Shown here piece after piece: positions 1 to 7,912 of a stretch of DNA of 16,156 bases. Position 1 is the first letter of the stretch, and the number at the start of each line of letters is the position of its first letter. Made by a program: the position numbers and the translations under genes. The notes below the pieces were generated by a model. The model was not told the DNA's origin, did no database searches, and was given only the letters and a program-made list of their open reading frames with translations. The stretch lies in contig JAQBYK010000016.1 in assembly GCA_027622635.1 (NCBI GenBank), forward strand, positions 1-16,156, read 5' to 3'. Source of the DNA: a bacterium. GTDB taxonomy: Bacteria; Patescibacteriota; Gracilibacteria; UBA1369; LOWO2-01-FULL-3.

Positions 1-461
1 AACATTACAGCGAAAATTTTACCGAAAATGACCTGGTGCTAATAGGAATGATAGGAATAGGCGATATCATTGATGAAGATCTAATTCCAACAATCGATAA
101 AATAAAATCTTTGGGAATAAAAACCTATATACTTTCAACTGCAAAGAAAAGAGAAGTTATTGCTGTTGCACAAGCCACCAAACTAATTAACACACATTAT
201 TTTGAGACATTTACGCATGAGGATTTAAAAGACTTGGATCAACAAAAACTGGAAAAATTGTTCTCAAACCGGGAAAAAGATTATATTTTTGCTGAAATCA
301 AAAAAGAAGATAGACACAAAATAATTTCAGCACTACAAAAAAAAGGACATACCATAGCGATTGCAAACCCGGGAAATAAGCTAGACAGCATATTAAACGG
401 AATCGAAAAAGAACAATATTCCAAAAAAAAATCACCAAAAACTCATAATTCACGCACTTAG
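1..461 (+). CDS. P-type cation ATPase, degenerate P-domain fragment (5' end outside window)
   Basis: The frame is open from the left edge (first full codon at position 3), so the GTG at 36 is probably internal. The text ENDLVLIGMIGIGD, then a helix leading to KSLGIKTYILST, then FAEIKKEDRHKIISALQKKGHTIAIA follows the phosphorylation domain of P-type cation pumps. Family hallmarks are gone: the TGD of 'MITGDH' reads LST, the lysine of the 'SPxxK' segment is replaced, and 'TGDGVNDAPAL' reads roughly ANPGNKLDSI, followed by a deletion of about 30 residues normally found before M5. The frame ends at 461, but the membrane half continues in the +1 frame (next entry); an A9 run at 423-431 lies in the overlap of both open frames. 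It cannot pump ions as a normal P-type ATPase if the sequence is right. Assignment to the superfamily is fairly sure; pseudogene versus pseudoenzyme is open. Confidence 0.7.
   Translation, partial: HYSENFTENDLVLIGMIGIGDIIDEDLIPTIDKIKSLGIKTYILSTAKKREVIAVAQATKLINTHYFETFTHEDLKDLDQQKLEKLFSNREKDYIFAEIKKEDRHKIISALQKKGHTIAIANPGNKLDSILNGIEKEQYSKKKSPKTHNSRT
423..431 (+). other. A9 homopolymer at the frameshift joining the two P-type ATPase frames
   Basis: Nine consecutive A residues lie within the interval 397-461 where both the upstream (P-domain) and downstream (M5-M10) frames are open. Removing one A would fuse the two into a single reading frame. It is either a mutation, a base-calling error in a homopolymer, or a polymerase/ribosome slippage site. 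Confidence 0.6.
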
Positions 462-477
462 CTGCAAGATCGTACAA

Positions 478-1050
478 GTGTTGTTATTCGGAGCAGCAAT
501 GATATTCAAAGCCCCTCTCCCACTTTCGATTGTATCAATTTTAATCATAGACTTACTTATAAATTTATTACTGGAGTTTGCTTTAAAAAAAGAACAAAGT
601 GAAGATTTAGAAACGCATTTGTCGGGACATCTATTGATCTCGGGCCTGACAACAGGAGCAATAATTACCGGAATATATTTTTGGAATCTTATTCGCCTTG
701 GCTGGTATCCGGGAGAGGCAATTTCCCAAGAGAAAGCCAATACAATGGTATTCATCCTCCTTTGCTTAACCCAAATATTGGCCGCGCACAGCCTACGCAA
801 CAATCAAAAATCCATATTCCTGAATCCACCACTCAAAAACCTGTATCTCACTTTAACAAGTATTTTAGCAGTTTTGATTCTCTATGCTCTCACAAATTTC
901 AACCTACTTAATCTCCCTACGCTATCAAGTCTGGACTGGCCATTGATAATTTTCGCCTTAATTGTAATTTTGATAATAGAAGAAGTCAGAAAATATTTAA
1001 TTCGTAAAAATGAAATATCTGAGAATAAAAGTCATTCCAAAAAGCCCTAA
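478..1050 (+). CDS. P-type cation ATPase C-terminal membrane domain (M5-M10), frameshifted from the preceding fragment
   Basis: This 190-residue hydrophobic frame matches the Cation_ATPase_C region: an M5-like segment ending in APLPL, M6 (SIVSILIIDLLINLLLEFAL), M7, M8 with the family-like KANTMVFILLCLTQILAAHSL, M9, and M10 ending EEVRKYL. In M6 the usual 'WINLVTDxxP' pattern reads IIDLLINLLL, so the metal-binding Asn and Asp appear exchanged and the proline is lost. The frame is open from 397; in frame upstream of 478 it reads KLIIHALSCKIVQV, which looks like the end of the stalk and start of M5, so translation very likely begins in the previous frame rather than at the TTG at 478 or ATG at 499. 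Its last 41 bases overlap the next gene. Probably the same gene as 1-461, broken by one extra A in the A9 run, by a sequencing error there, or read by slippage. Confidence 0.65.
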   Translation: MLLFGAAMIFKAPLPLSIVSILIIDLLINLLLEFALKKEQSEDLETHLSGHLLISGLTTGAIITGIYFWNLIRLGWYPGEAISQEKANTMVFILLCLTQILAAHSLRNNQKSIFLNPPLKNLYLTLTSILAVLILYALTNFNLLNLPTLSSLDWPLIIFALIVILIIEEVRKYLIRKNEISENKSHSKKP

Positions 1051-1252
1051 ATCCGAAATCGTAGAAACAATGACAGATGGGGATGGTGAAGAAACTATCA
1101 AAATCCGAATCAAAGCAGTACCGGAAAAAGGAAAGGCAAACGCTGAATTGATTAGATTTTTAAGTAAAGAATACAATGTACCTCGCTCAAACATCGCAAT
1201 AATTAGCGGAAAAACCGAACAAATAAAATTGATCCGCATAGACAAATCATAA
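1010..1252 (+). CDS. DUF167 (YggU family) protein
   Basis: An 80-residue protein with the whole DUF167 pattern: an N-terminal strand YLRIKVIPKSPKSEIV, a central KIRIKAVPEKGKANAELIRFLSK (residues 31-53, with the family-defining GKAN at 41-44) and a C-terminal ISGKTEQIKLIRI. Length is typical for the family, whose function is not established. It starts inside the end of the ATPase fragment (41-base overlap, different frame) and ends 2 bases before rsmA, so these genes are probably co-transcribed. No Shine-Dalgarno sequence precedes the ATG. Confidence 0.9.
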   Translation: MKYLRIKVIPKSPKSEIVETMTDGDGEETIKIRIKAVPEKGKANAELIRFLSKEYNVPRSNIAIISGKTEQIKLIRIDKS

Positions 1253-1254
1253 AT

Positions 1255-1980
1255 ATGATCAAAGCCAAAAAATCCCTGGGACAAAATTTTCTTAAAGATG
1301 AGAAAGTTCTCCAAAAAATACTCGAAACCGGCAATATTGCAGCCACCGACCACATAGTAGAGATAGGACCAGGCACGGGAGTTCTAACCAAAGAACTGGC
1401 AAAGCAAGCTAAAGAAGTCACTACAATAGAGCTAGACGCACGACTTATCCCTATGCTGCACCTAAGCGTAATTGATAAATACAAAAATGTGACACTACTG
1501 GAACAAGACGCTTTGACTTTCATACCCCCAAGCACTCCATACAAAGTTGTCGCAAATATACCTTACTATATTACATCTCCATTACTAAACCACTTCCTTC
1601 AGGCAGAAAATCCACCACAAACAATTACCTTACTGGTACAAGATGAAGTTGCTCATAAAATCTGCACACTAACACCAAAAATGACCGTTTTATCGCTTCA
1701 GGTCGCACTTTTCGGCACGGCAACTTACATAGAAAAAGTCAGCAAAAATGCTTTTCGCCCAAGACCAAAGGTCGATTCCGCAATAATTCATATAGAAACC
1801 AACCCAAATAACCGCGAGAAATCACTACAAATCCTAAAATTAGCAAAAAGAGCCTTCTCACAAAGACGGAAAAAACTCTCAAACACTCTACCCGAATTAC
1901 TGGAAAAACTCATAAGCCTTAATTTAGACCAAAAACGCCCACAGCACCTCACTATCGAAGATTGGCAAAAATTGCTTTGA
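1255..1980 (+). CDS. rsmA: 16S rRNA (adenine1518-N6/adenine1519-N6) dimethyltransferase
   Basis: RsmA/KsgA transfers four methyl groups from S-adenosylmethionine to two adjacent adenines in the 3' terminal hairpin of 16S rRNA during 30S maturation. Visible motifs are KKSLGQNFL (residues 5-13), the SAM-binding VEIGPGTG (35-42), the acidic residue E59 ending motif II, D85 of motif III, and the catalytic NIPYYI (101-106). The C-terminal part has the family's RPRPKVDSAI and a helical end with AFSQRRKKLSN. At 241 residues it is somewhat short (E. coli about 273), the loss being mostly in the C-terminal helical domain. It ends in TGA, an argument that UGA is a stop here. The start at 1255 is 2 bases after the upstream stop and fits the conserved N-terminus; no Shine-Dalgarno is visible. 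Confidence 0.96.
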   Translation: MIKAKKSLGQNFLKDEKVLQKILETGNIAATDHIVEIGPGTGVLTKELAKQAKEVTTIELDARLIPMLHLSVIDKYKNVTLLEQDALTFIPPSTPYKVVANIPYYITSPLLNHFLQAENPPQTITLLVQDEVAHKICTLTPKMTVLSLQVALFGTATYIEKVSKNAFRPRPKVDSAIIHIETNPNNREKSLQILKLAKRAFSQRRKKLSNTLPELLEKLISLNLDQKRPQHLTIEDWQKLL

Positions 1981-2005
1981 TTAAAATCCAAAACTCCGAT
2001 ATCTT
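1977..2005 (+). promoter_or_regulatory. possible promoter for the carbamate-kinase-like gene
   Basis: TTGATT (1977-1982), a 17-base spacer, and TATCTT (2000-2005), each matching the sigma-70 consensus at 4 of 6. The predicted start would fall at about 2012-2015, that is at the ATG itself. Weak on its own; it gains some weight from the same geometry at other genes here. Confidence 0.25.
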
Positions 2006-2014
2006 CGCTCTCCT

Positions 2015-3133
2015 ATGCACAAGCAAGAAAAACTGTTGGCAGTCACTCTAGGAGGTCACGCGGTCATGCCACCCGGCGCCGGTTCAAATTTAAGCTATGA
2101 AGGCCAGGAAGCATGGATTGAAAGTACGGTTGCTCAAATATTACAAACAGTAAGAAAGTTAGTAGCATCAAACTATAAACTTCGAATACTAAGCCACGGA
2201 AGTGGACCACAAACAGGAATAATCATGGAAAGGTCAGCCATTAGTGCTAAAAGCGGCATGCATGAATTGCCTCTTCGTGCAGCATCAATGGATCTAATTG
2301 CAACCCTGGGGATGACAATTCAGCTGGCTATAAGAAATACATGCTTAAGAGAAGGAATGACCTTAGCAGAAGGGCTTGGAGAAGATACTACCGGAGTAGC
2401 CGTAAACCCAACTTCCTTTATAGTTGATCCGGAAACAATGAACCCAACGAAACCTATTGGAATGGCTCTTTCTGAAGCAGATGCCGCGAGAAAAATAAGA
2501 GAAGGCGAAAGTGTTGCGGATCTGGATGGCAAAGGTAAAAGAGTAATAGTTCCATCACCAAATTTATTAGAGACCTTTGAATTTGATCTGGATGCAATAG
2601 CAAGTAATATCTATAAACAAATTCTTTCTATTGCAGCGGGTACAGGAGGAAGAGCCCTGATTCGTGACGATAACGGAATATTGCACGCAAAAGATGCAGT
2701 AATAGATAAAGACCGTGCTCTGGCAAGATTATTAATTGACCTCCTGGAAAAAGACATTTCATTTGACACAACCGCAATAATAACAGACGCACCATACGTA
2801 GTCAGAGACTTTTCCAAAGTAAGATCTATCATTGAGAAAGCCGGCGGATTAGGAAAAATAAAGCCCGAGGCATTAAGAGCTGCATACGAGAAAGGAGGAC
2901 CAATTCACCAAATAAGTGTAGATGACATGTTTGAACTTCTTCAGTCAGGTATAGAAAGTGGCGCATTCGCGGGAGGAGCAATAGCAAAAATCGAAGCTGC
3001 ATGTCAGATGGTTCAATACGAGGGCGCATACAAGGCCGTAATATGCAACGCTGATAACTTTGCTAAAACAATCCAGAATCCAACAGAATCAAGCTCCGGC
3101 ACAACTATAAATAGAGGTGCTAGGTGGGTATAA
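2015..3133 (+). CDS. arcC: divergent carbamate kinase-like amino acid kinase family protein
   Basis: Carbamate kinases interconvert ATP plus carbamate and ADP plus carbamoyl phosphate. The text follows the family through: LGGHAV (12-17), HGSGPQTG (61-68), NPTKPIG (143-149), RVIVPSP (176-182), AVIDKD (228-233), TDAPYV (257-262), AKIEAAC (324-330) and a C-terminal SSGTTI. NPTKPIG, VPSP and IDKD are typical of carbamate kinase rather than of other amino acid kinases. It is odd in several ways: 372 residues against about 310, with an insertion at roughly 265-310; GGNA reads GGHA; HGNGPQ reads HGSGPQ; and the segment after the PL motif (MDLIATLGMTIQLA) departs from the usual 'TEGMIGY'. Substrate may therefore differ. 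It faces the pyr operon tail to tail, overlapping pyrF by 14 bases. Supply of carbamoyl phosphate to PyrB is an inference from context. Confidence 0.75.
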   Translation: MHKQEKLLAVTLGGHAVMPPGAGSNLSYEGQEAWIESTVAQILQTVRKLVASNYKLRILSHGSGPQTGIIMERSAISAKSGMHELPLRAASMDLIATLGMTIQLAIRNTCLREGMTLAEGLGEDTTGVAVNPTSFIVDPETMNPTKPIGMALSEADAARKIREGESVADLDGKGKRVIVPSPNLLETFEFDLDAIASNIYKQILSIAAGTGGRALIRDDNGILHAKDAVIDKDRALARLLIDLLEKDISFDTTAIITDAPYVVRDFSKVRSIIEKAGGLGKIKPEALRAAYEKGGPIHQISVDDMFELLQSGIESGAFAGGAIAKIEAACQMVQYEGAYKAVICNADNFAKTIQNPTESSSGTTINRGARWV

Positions 3134-4061
3134 CACTCGCCAAATCATTCTTCATCTCTAACACAGCTGCCCTTGCCGCTTCACCGTATGCATTAGGATC
3201 AAAATCCATTTTCTCATAAGCAAAGATGATTCCTCTACTGTTATTCACAATAGCTCCCAAACCATCCTCATTAAAACAAGGTGCAACATCCGCTGCACCA
3301 CCTCCTTGTGCTCCATAACCCGGAACCAAAAAGATGGACTTTGGCATCAGTTTACGAAGTTTTTTAGCCTGCTCGGGATAAGTAGCCCCTACAACCGCAC
3401 CAACAAAACTATAACCACTCTCACCCACTTCATCAGCCCCCCAACTCTCAATCAAATGCCCCATTATTTCATAAAGAGGCTTACCGTCTTTCATTTCAAG
3501 ATCCTGTATATCACCACTACTCTTATTTGAAGTCTTGGCTAACACAAACACACCCTTGTCATACTTGGCACATTCTTCCACAAAGGGTTTAATGCCATCC
3601 CAACCAAGATATGCGTTCAACGTAATTGAATCGGCATCAAAAATCGGCATAACAACTTCATCCTCTCCCTCAAATATTGCAACTTCTCCAAGAAAAGCTT
3701 GAGCATAAGCCGCTGCGGTAGAACCAATATCATTACGCTTTGCATCAGCAATGGTAAGTAGACCCTTCGACTTCGCATATTTCAAAGTCTCTACATATGC
3801 TCTAATCCCTTCAGCTCCAAATATTTCATAGAAAGCTATTTGAGGTTTAACAACAGGAACAATATCCGCAACCGCATCAATTATTCCTTTATTGAATTCA
3901 AGAATAGCTATAGCCGCTGCTTCGGTAGGAGAATTGTCGCCTTTCAAAGCGAGTTGTTTGATAGAGTCGGGTATTTGAGCAAGCCTGGGATCCAGTCCCA
4001 CACAAATCGGATTCCCCTTCTTCTTAACAGCTTCTATCAATTTATCTGCAAAGTGTTTCAT
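3120..4061 (-). CDS. pyrF: orotidine 5'-phosphate decarboxylase (long, type 2 subfamily)
   Basis: Catalyses the last step of de novo UMP synthesis, OMP to UMP plus CO2. The N-terminus NPICVGLDPR (17-26), the substrate Lys in VVPVKPQ-like VPVVKPQIAFYE, and the catalytic DAKRNDIGST (106-115, with D106, K108 and D111) are all present. The length of 313 residues, the segment VFVLAKTSNKSSGDIQD and the phosphate-binding VPGYGAQGG near the end mark the longer PyrF subfamily seen in actinobacteria, cyanobacteria and others rather than the 230-residue E. coli form. It is the last gene of the pyr operon, starting 10 bases after pyrE stops. No terminator follows; its end overlaps the opposing gene by 14 bases. 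Confidence 0.96.
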   Translation of the reverse strand: MKHFADKLIEAVKKKGNPICVGLDPRLAQIPDSIKQLALKGDNSPTEAAAIAILEFNKGIIDAVADIVPVVKPQIAFYEIFGAEGIRAYVETLKYAKSKGLLTIADAKRNDIGSTAAAYAQAFLGEVAIFEGEDEVVMPIFDADSITLNAYLGWDGIKPFVEECAKYDKGVFVLAKTSNKSSGDIQDLEMKDGKPLYEIMGHLIESWGADEVGESGYSFVGAVVGATYPEQAKKLRKLMPKSIFLVPGYGAQGGGAADVAPCFNEDGLGAIVNNSRGIIFAYEKMDFDPNAYGEAARAAVLEMKNDLASVIPT

Positions 4062-4071
4062 AAATAAAAAT

Positions 4072-4713
4072 CTAATAATTCATCTTCTCCGCCCATCCGG
4101 AAGGATCTTCCTTAAATTGAAGAACAGTAACTATTTGTTCCTCAGGAATAACACCTCTCTCGGAAGCCAAGCCAATAATATCAGTATATCCTGTCAAAGT
4201 CTCAAGATTCAAATTAGCTTCTTTGAAAGATGTAATGGCCTTTGGCATTTCCCAGCTCACAATTGCCAACACATCGGTAACAATAGATCCGGCCTCCCTA
4301 ACAGCCTCTGCAGCCTTTACACTTGATCCACCGGTCGAAATTAAATCCTCAATAATTAGAACCTTTGTACCTTCGGGCAAATATCCCTCAATCTGTTTTC
4401 CGGCACCGTGTTCCTTCTTTTCAGGACGAATATAAATCATTGGTTTGTGCAGCTCATGAGCCAAATATGCAGCCCAGGGAATAGCAGCCGTAGCAGTTCC
4501 TCCTATCACATTATAATCAAACCCTTTTTCTTCGATTAACCGAACAAAAGCTTTTACTATTTCCTCTCTATCACCCACAAAACTCATCATTTTCCGATTA
4601 TCACAATAAACAGGTGATTTAATCCCACTGGCCCAAGTAAAAGGAGGGTCAGTTTTCACAATCACAGCCTCTCTATCAAGTAATCTACCCGCTATATCTT
4701 TTGATACATCCAT
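4072..4713 (-). CDS. pyrE: orotate phosphoribosyltransferase
   Basis: Joins orotate and PRPP to give OMP, the fifth step of the pathway. The PRPP-binding motif VLIIEDLISTGGSS (118-131) and the flexible-loop region IRPEKKEHGAGKQIEG (95-110), which carries the catalytic lysines, are intact, and FTWASGIKSPVYCDNR (25-40) matches the N-terminal orotate-binding part. The length of 213 residues is normal. It lies 3 bases after pyrK and 10 bases before pyrF, so these are translated from one message. No Shine-Dalgarno precedes the ATG; the leader is A/T-rich. Confidence 0.96.
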   Translation of the reverse strand: MDVSKDIAGRLLDREAVIVKTDPPFTWASGIKSPVYCDNRKMMSFVGDREEIVKAFVRLIEEKGFDYNVIGGTATAAIPWAAYLAHELHKPMIYIRPEKKEHGAGKQIEGYLPEGTKVLIIEDLISTGGSSVKAAEAVREAGSIVTDVLAIVSWEMPKAITSFKEANLNLETLTGYTDIIGLASERGVIPEEQIVTVLQFKEDPSGWAEKMNY

Positions 4714-4716
4714 ATT

Positions 4717-5529
4717 TTAAAAGTTATGTTTTTTTCCTTGAGCATCCCTATGGTATTTACCCATTTCCGGCAAGTTTTGCAAGTATTTCCATGACATCAC
4801 AGGCCCCTTGGTACAAACCAAATCCCCAGTATCATCAATTGCACACTGTCCGCAAACTCCTATTCCACATTTCATGTATTTCTCCATAGATAACCAACTT
4901 TCAACCTTGGCATAATCAGCCACCTGTCCAACAACTTTCATCATCACCTCAGGACCACAAGTGAAAACTTTGTTTACATTCCCCTCCGCCAAAACTTCCT
5001 TCAATACCTCGGTGACATAACCTTTATGTCCAGCTGATCCATCATCTGTAGAAATATGTAAAGTCACCCCTTCCAAATCTTTAATTTTATCAATGTATAA
5101 AAGCAAATCCTCATTTCTCGCCCCAACTAAAAATTCTATCTTAATACCCTTTTCAACCGCTTGCTTAGCAACAAAATACATCGGAGCCGCTCCATATCCA
5201 CCGGCCACAAGCGCTAAATGGTCACCTTTCCCAAATTCATATGAAGTTCCAAGTGGTCCTCGCACCCCAACTTTATCTCCTTCTTTGAGGCCATGTAGAG
5301 CATTGCTTGTCTCACCTACATTGCAAACGGTAATCCAAAATTCCTTTCCATCATCGTATGCTATAGACATAGGTTTTTCATCTACTCCGGGAATCCACAT
5401 CATCAGAAATTGACCCGGGTTTCCACCTAATGAATGTTCGAAGACGAAAGTTTTAGTCGTAGAATTCTCATCTATAATTTTTTTGATAGGAAGAATGAGG
5501 AATCTGGAATCGTAATTAGCTATGTCCAT
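4717..5529 (-). CDS. pyrK: dihydroorotate dehydrogenase B, electron transfer subunit (FAD, 2Fe-2S)
   Basis: PyrK passes electrons from the FMN of PyrD through a 2Fe-2S cluster and FAD to NAD+. Domains in order: a ferredoxin-reductase-like FAD domain with KPMSIAY (52-58, the usual RPxSI with Lys for Arg) and GPLGTSY (91-97), an NAD-binding domain with VAGGYGAAPMYF (108-119) and FTCGPEVMM (189-197), and a C-terminal cluster with cysteines 221, 226, 229 and 239 (C-x4-C-x2-C-x9-C). The length of 270 residues is usual. It directly follows pyrD (6 bases between), as expected for a class 1B enzyme. Presence of PyrK implies NAD+ as final acceptor rather than quinone or fumarate. Confidence 0.95.
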   Translation of the reverse strand: MDIANYDSRFLILPIKKIIDENSTTKTFVFEHSLGGNPGQFLMMWIPGVDEKPMSIAYDDGKEFWITVCNVGETSNALHGLKEGDKVGVRGPLGTSYEFGKGDHLALVAGGYGAAPMYFVAKQAVEKGIKIEFLVGARNEDLLLYIDKIKDLEGVTLHISTDDGSAGHKGYVTEVLKEVLAEGNVNKVFTCGPEVMMKVVGQVADYAKVESWLSMEKYMKCGIGVCGQCAIDDTGDLVCTKGPVMSWKYLQNLPEMGKYHRDAQGKKHNF

Positions 5530-5535
5530 ATGGAT

Positions 5536-6453
5536 TTAATTATGTGCTGCCCCGATTATATCTTCGATATTTTTAACTCCATTCTTATCACACCATTCGT
5601 CCATCTCCTTCACAACTTCTCCAAACCCTTCAACTCCTCGATAATAAACCATGGTTCCCATGCCAACCAATCTTCCACCTGCCATCATGATTTCTATAGC
5701 ATCCTCTCCGCTAGTAATTCCTCCGGTAGCAACAATCGGAAGTCTCGTGGCCTTGTAAATATCGTAAACAGCTTTTACCGCACTCGGTTTAATACCTGGA
5801 CCGGAAAGCCCACCACTTTTATTGGTCAAAATCGGCTTCCTGACAGTAATATCAATTGCCATGCCGTACAAAGTATTTATCGCACAAAATCCATCTGCTC
5901 CGGACGAGGCACAAGCCTTAGCTACTTCTGCGATATCAGAAACATTAGGTGACAATTTGATAATCAATGGTTTTTTTGTCCTCTCACGACACATTTTTGT
6001 CACTTTTTCAGCATCAGCAGCTACACAAGAGAAAGGCTTACCATGTTCATCCTCCACATTTGGACATCCAAGGTTAAGCTCAATAATATCGGGATTACAT
6101 GCATCTATTTTTTCAGTCAACTCAGCAAAACCTTCCATTGATGACTCCACAATATTTGCGATAATAGGTGCCGGCTTATCTTTCAAATACTCCGGAAAAG
6201 TTTCATCTTTTGCTTTCTCAATTCCCGCATCTGAAAGACCCACAGCATTTAAAAACCACTCTTTTGTTCCAAACATAGTTGGCTTCTTGTGACCAACATG
6301 TTCTTTAAGCCAAATCGATTTAGTAGTCACTCCACCGGCCCCGTTGCGAATAACATTTCTAAGATTCGAAGCGGTTACACCCAAAATACCTGAGGCCAAA
6401 ACCGTTGGGTTCTCAAACTTCACGTCACAGAAATTTACTGATAGGTTTGCCAT
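5536..6453 (-). CDS. pyrD: dihydroorotate dehydrogenase, class 1B catalytic subunit (FMN)
   Basis: Oxidises dihydroorotate to orotate with FMN. Seen in the 305 residues: NPTVLASGILG (15-25), GGVTTKSI with the FMN/substrate lysine (40-47), NAVGLSDAG (69-77), ELNLGCPNVE (125-134) with Cys130 in the position of the class 1 catalytic base, PLIIKLSPNVSDI, and the FMN phosphate-binding ATGGITSGEDA and GMGTMVYYRG near the C-terminus. Together with the adjacent pyrK this makes it the heterotetrameric class 1B form. The leader is the only one in the operon with a convincing Shine-Dalgarno-like sequence (AAGGG about 6-7 bases before the ATG), which fits its position 79 bases after pyrC rather than tight coupling. 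Confidence 0.96.
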   Translation of the reverse strand: MANLSVNFCDVKFENPTVLASGILGVTASNLRNVIRNGAGGVTTKSIWLKEHVGHKKPTMFGTKEWFLNAVGLSDAGIEKAKDETFPEYLKDKPAPIIANIVESSMEGFAELTEKIDACNPDIIELNLGCPNVEDEHGKPFSCVAADAEKVTKMCRERTKKPLIIKLSPNVSDIAEVAKACASSGADGFCAINTLYGMAIDITVRKPILTNKSGGLSGPGIKPSAVKAVYDIYKATRLPIVATGGITSGEDAIEIMMAGGRLVGMGTMVYYRGVEGFGEVVKEMDEWCDKNGVKNIEDIIGAAHN

Positions 6454-6532
6454 TTATTGCCCTTTTATTTTCGCAAAAACATCCTAACATAAAGAAAAGC
6501 ACAATGAAAACAAGAAACAAAATCACCATCTT

Positions 6533-7858
6533 CTATAAAGAAAAGTCCGCTTCTCTTCCCTTCGCCTCACCTACGATCTTGCCATCATCAAAAACCAATT
6601 CCCCACAAACAAAAGTCTTAACAGGCCAACCCACAAACTGAGAATCCTCATAAGGAGACCATCCGCACTTGCTAAATACTTTTTCCCTCTTAACACTGTC
6701 TTCTTTGTCCATATCCACCACAACAATGTCCGCATCATAACCTTCCTTAAGCCAACCTTTGTTTTTGACCTTAAAAATTTCAGCAGGCCTTTCACAACAA
6801 ATTCTCACTAATTCCTCCAAAGTTAATCCGTCATTATTTACAGTAGTAAGAAGCATTGGCAAAACTATACCGACACCGGGTACTCCGGACGGTGCATCCA
6901 AATATCCCTGCTCCTTTTCCTCAAGAGTATGAGGTGCATGATCAGTGGCAATAATGTCGATTTCGCCCATCTTCACACCTTTCCACATGGAAAATACATC
7001 CTCACGCTCACGTATGGGAGGATTAACCTTAATCTTATTCCCCAAAATCTCATAATCACTATCACAAAGCGTCAAATGATGCGGCGTAACTTCACAAGTC
7101 ACATCTTCAAATTTTTCGATAATTTCCAGCTCATCATTGCAAGAAATATGCGCTACATGTAAAGGATGGCCGGTTTCCTTAGCCAATTCGCAAATCTGAC
7201 GAACTGCACTGGCGGCAGCTTCAGTACTCCTTATTTTTGAATGAACAGCAGGATCAATTTCACGACCCTCAAATTCAGCCAGATACTCTTTTGTATTTCG
7301 CTCAATTATATCTTCATCCTCAGCGTGTACAACAATAAGCTTATTTCCTTTCTCAAAAAGTTCTCTCACCCCAGCCGAAACACCCATGTCTCCCGTCGAA
7401 TTCGCCATATACAATTTTACACCGGGCACCCCTTTTGCAGAATTAACTTCATCCAGATTCTTTCCATCATAGCCCATATACAAACCATAATTCACATAAC
7501 TTCGACCCTTAATCAAATCTCGCTTAGCATCCAAGTCCTTGACCGTTAACACGGGAGGCTGATTGTTTGGCATATCAAAAACGGTAGTCACTCCACCTGA
7601 AACGGCAGATTTCGAACCGGTTTCCCAGTCTTCTTTGTAACTCTGCCCCGGCTCTCTAAAATGTACATGTACATCGATCAAGCCGGGAAGAATGATTTTT
7701 CCCGAGCAATCGACTGTCTTGAGATTCTCATCACTTTCACTTTCTCCAGGCTCCAAAATCCCCACAATCTTTCCACCTTCAATTAAAACATCTTTTTTTT
7801 CTCTACCAAGACTGGAAACAATTTCACCATTTTTTAGAAGAATTTTTGACTTTAACAT
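6533..7858 (-). CDS. pyrC: dihydroorotase (multifunctional-type, class I)
   Basis: Closes carbamoyl aspartate to dihydroorotate in a zinc-dependent amidohydrolase site. Metal and active-site motifs are DVHVHFREPG (62-71, His64 and His66), GVKLYM (146-151, Lys148 in the place of the bridging carboxylated lysine), VHAED (177-181), HVAHIS (234-239) and the catalytic IIATDHAPH (302-310, Asp306). VSGGVTTVFDMPN (87-99) is also typical. At 441 residues it belongs to the class I type common in Gram-positive bacteria and archaea, not the 350-residue E. coli type. It follows pyrB by 54 bases, with a small palindrome in the gap. The ATG lacks a Shine-Dalgarno. Confidence 0.96.
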   Translation of the reverse strand: MLKSKILLKNGEIVSSLGREKKDVLIEGGKIVGILEPGESESDENLKTVDCSGKIILPGLIDVHVHFREPGQSYKEDWETGSKSAVSGGVTTVFDMPNNQPPVLTVKDLDAKRDLIKGRSYVNYGLYMGYDGKNLDEVNSAKGVPGVKLYMANSTGDMGVSAGVRELFEKGNKLIVVHAEDEDIIERNTKEYLAEFEGREIDPAVHSKIRSTEAAASAVRQICELAKETGHPLHVAHISCNDELEIIEKFEDVTCEVTPHHLTLCDSDYEILGNKIKVNPPIREREDVFSMWKGVKMGEIDIIATDHAPHTLEEKEQGYLDAPSGVPGVGIVLPMLLTTVNNDGLTLEELVRICCERPAEIFKVKNKGWLKEGYDADIVVVDMDKEDSVKREKVFSKCGWSPYEDSQFVGWPVKTFVCGELVFDDGKIVGEAKGREADFSL

Positions 7859-7877
7859 TTTTTACTTTTTTAAAAAC

Positions 7878-7889
7878 TCTCACGTGAGA
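7878..7889. promoter_or_regulatory. 12-base perfect palindrome in the pyrB-pyrC gap
   Basis: TCTCACGTGAGA is self-complementary. On the minus (coding) strand it is followed at once by a T-run, so a weak hairpin (4-bp stem, ACGT loop) plus T tract could make a leaky terminator or processing site between pyrB and pyrC; a protein-binding site is the alternative. Its TCTC...GAGA ends are shared with two other palindromes in the window. Confidence 0.3.
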
Positions 7890-7912
7890 AGTAGCCACTA
7901 AAGAGCGCTTAG

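Noticed and set aside
450..803. Minus-strand frame opposite the P-type ATPase membrane domain
   Set aside because: It is a shadow of the plus-strand gene, which shows clear homology and membrane helices; the antisense translation has none.
1972..2014. UGA recoded to glycine as in Gracilibacteria
   Set aside because: rsmA and the exonuclease gene end in TGA at natural C-termini, and no coding sequence here contains an in-frame TGA.
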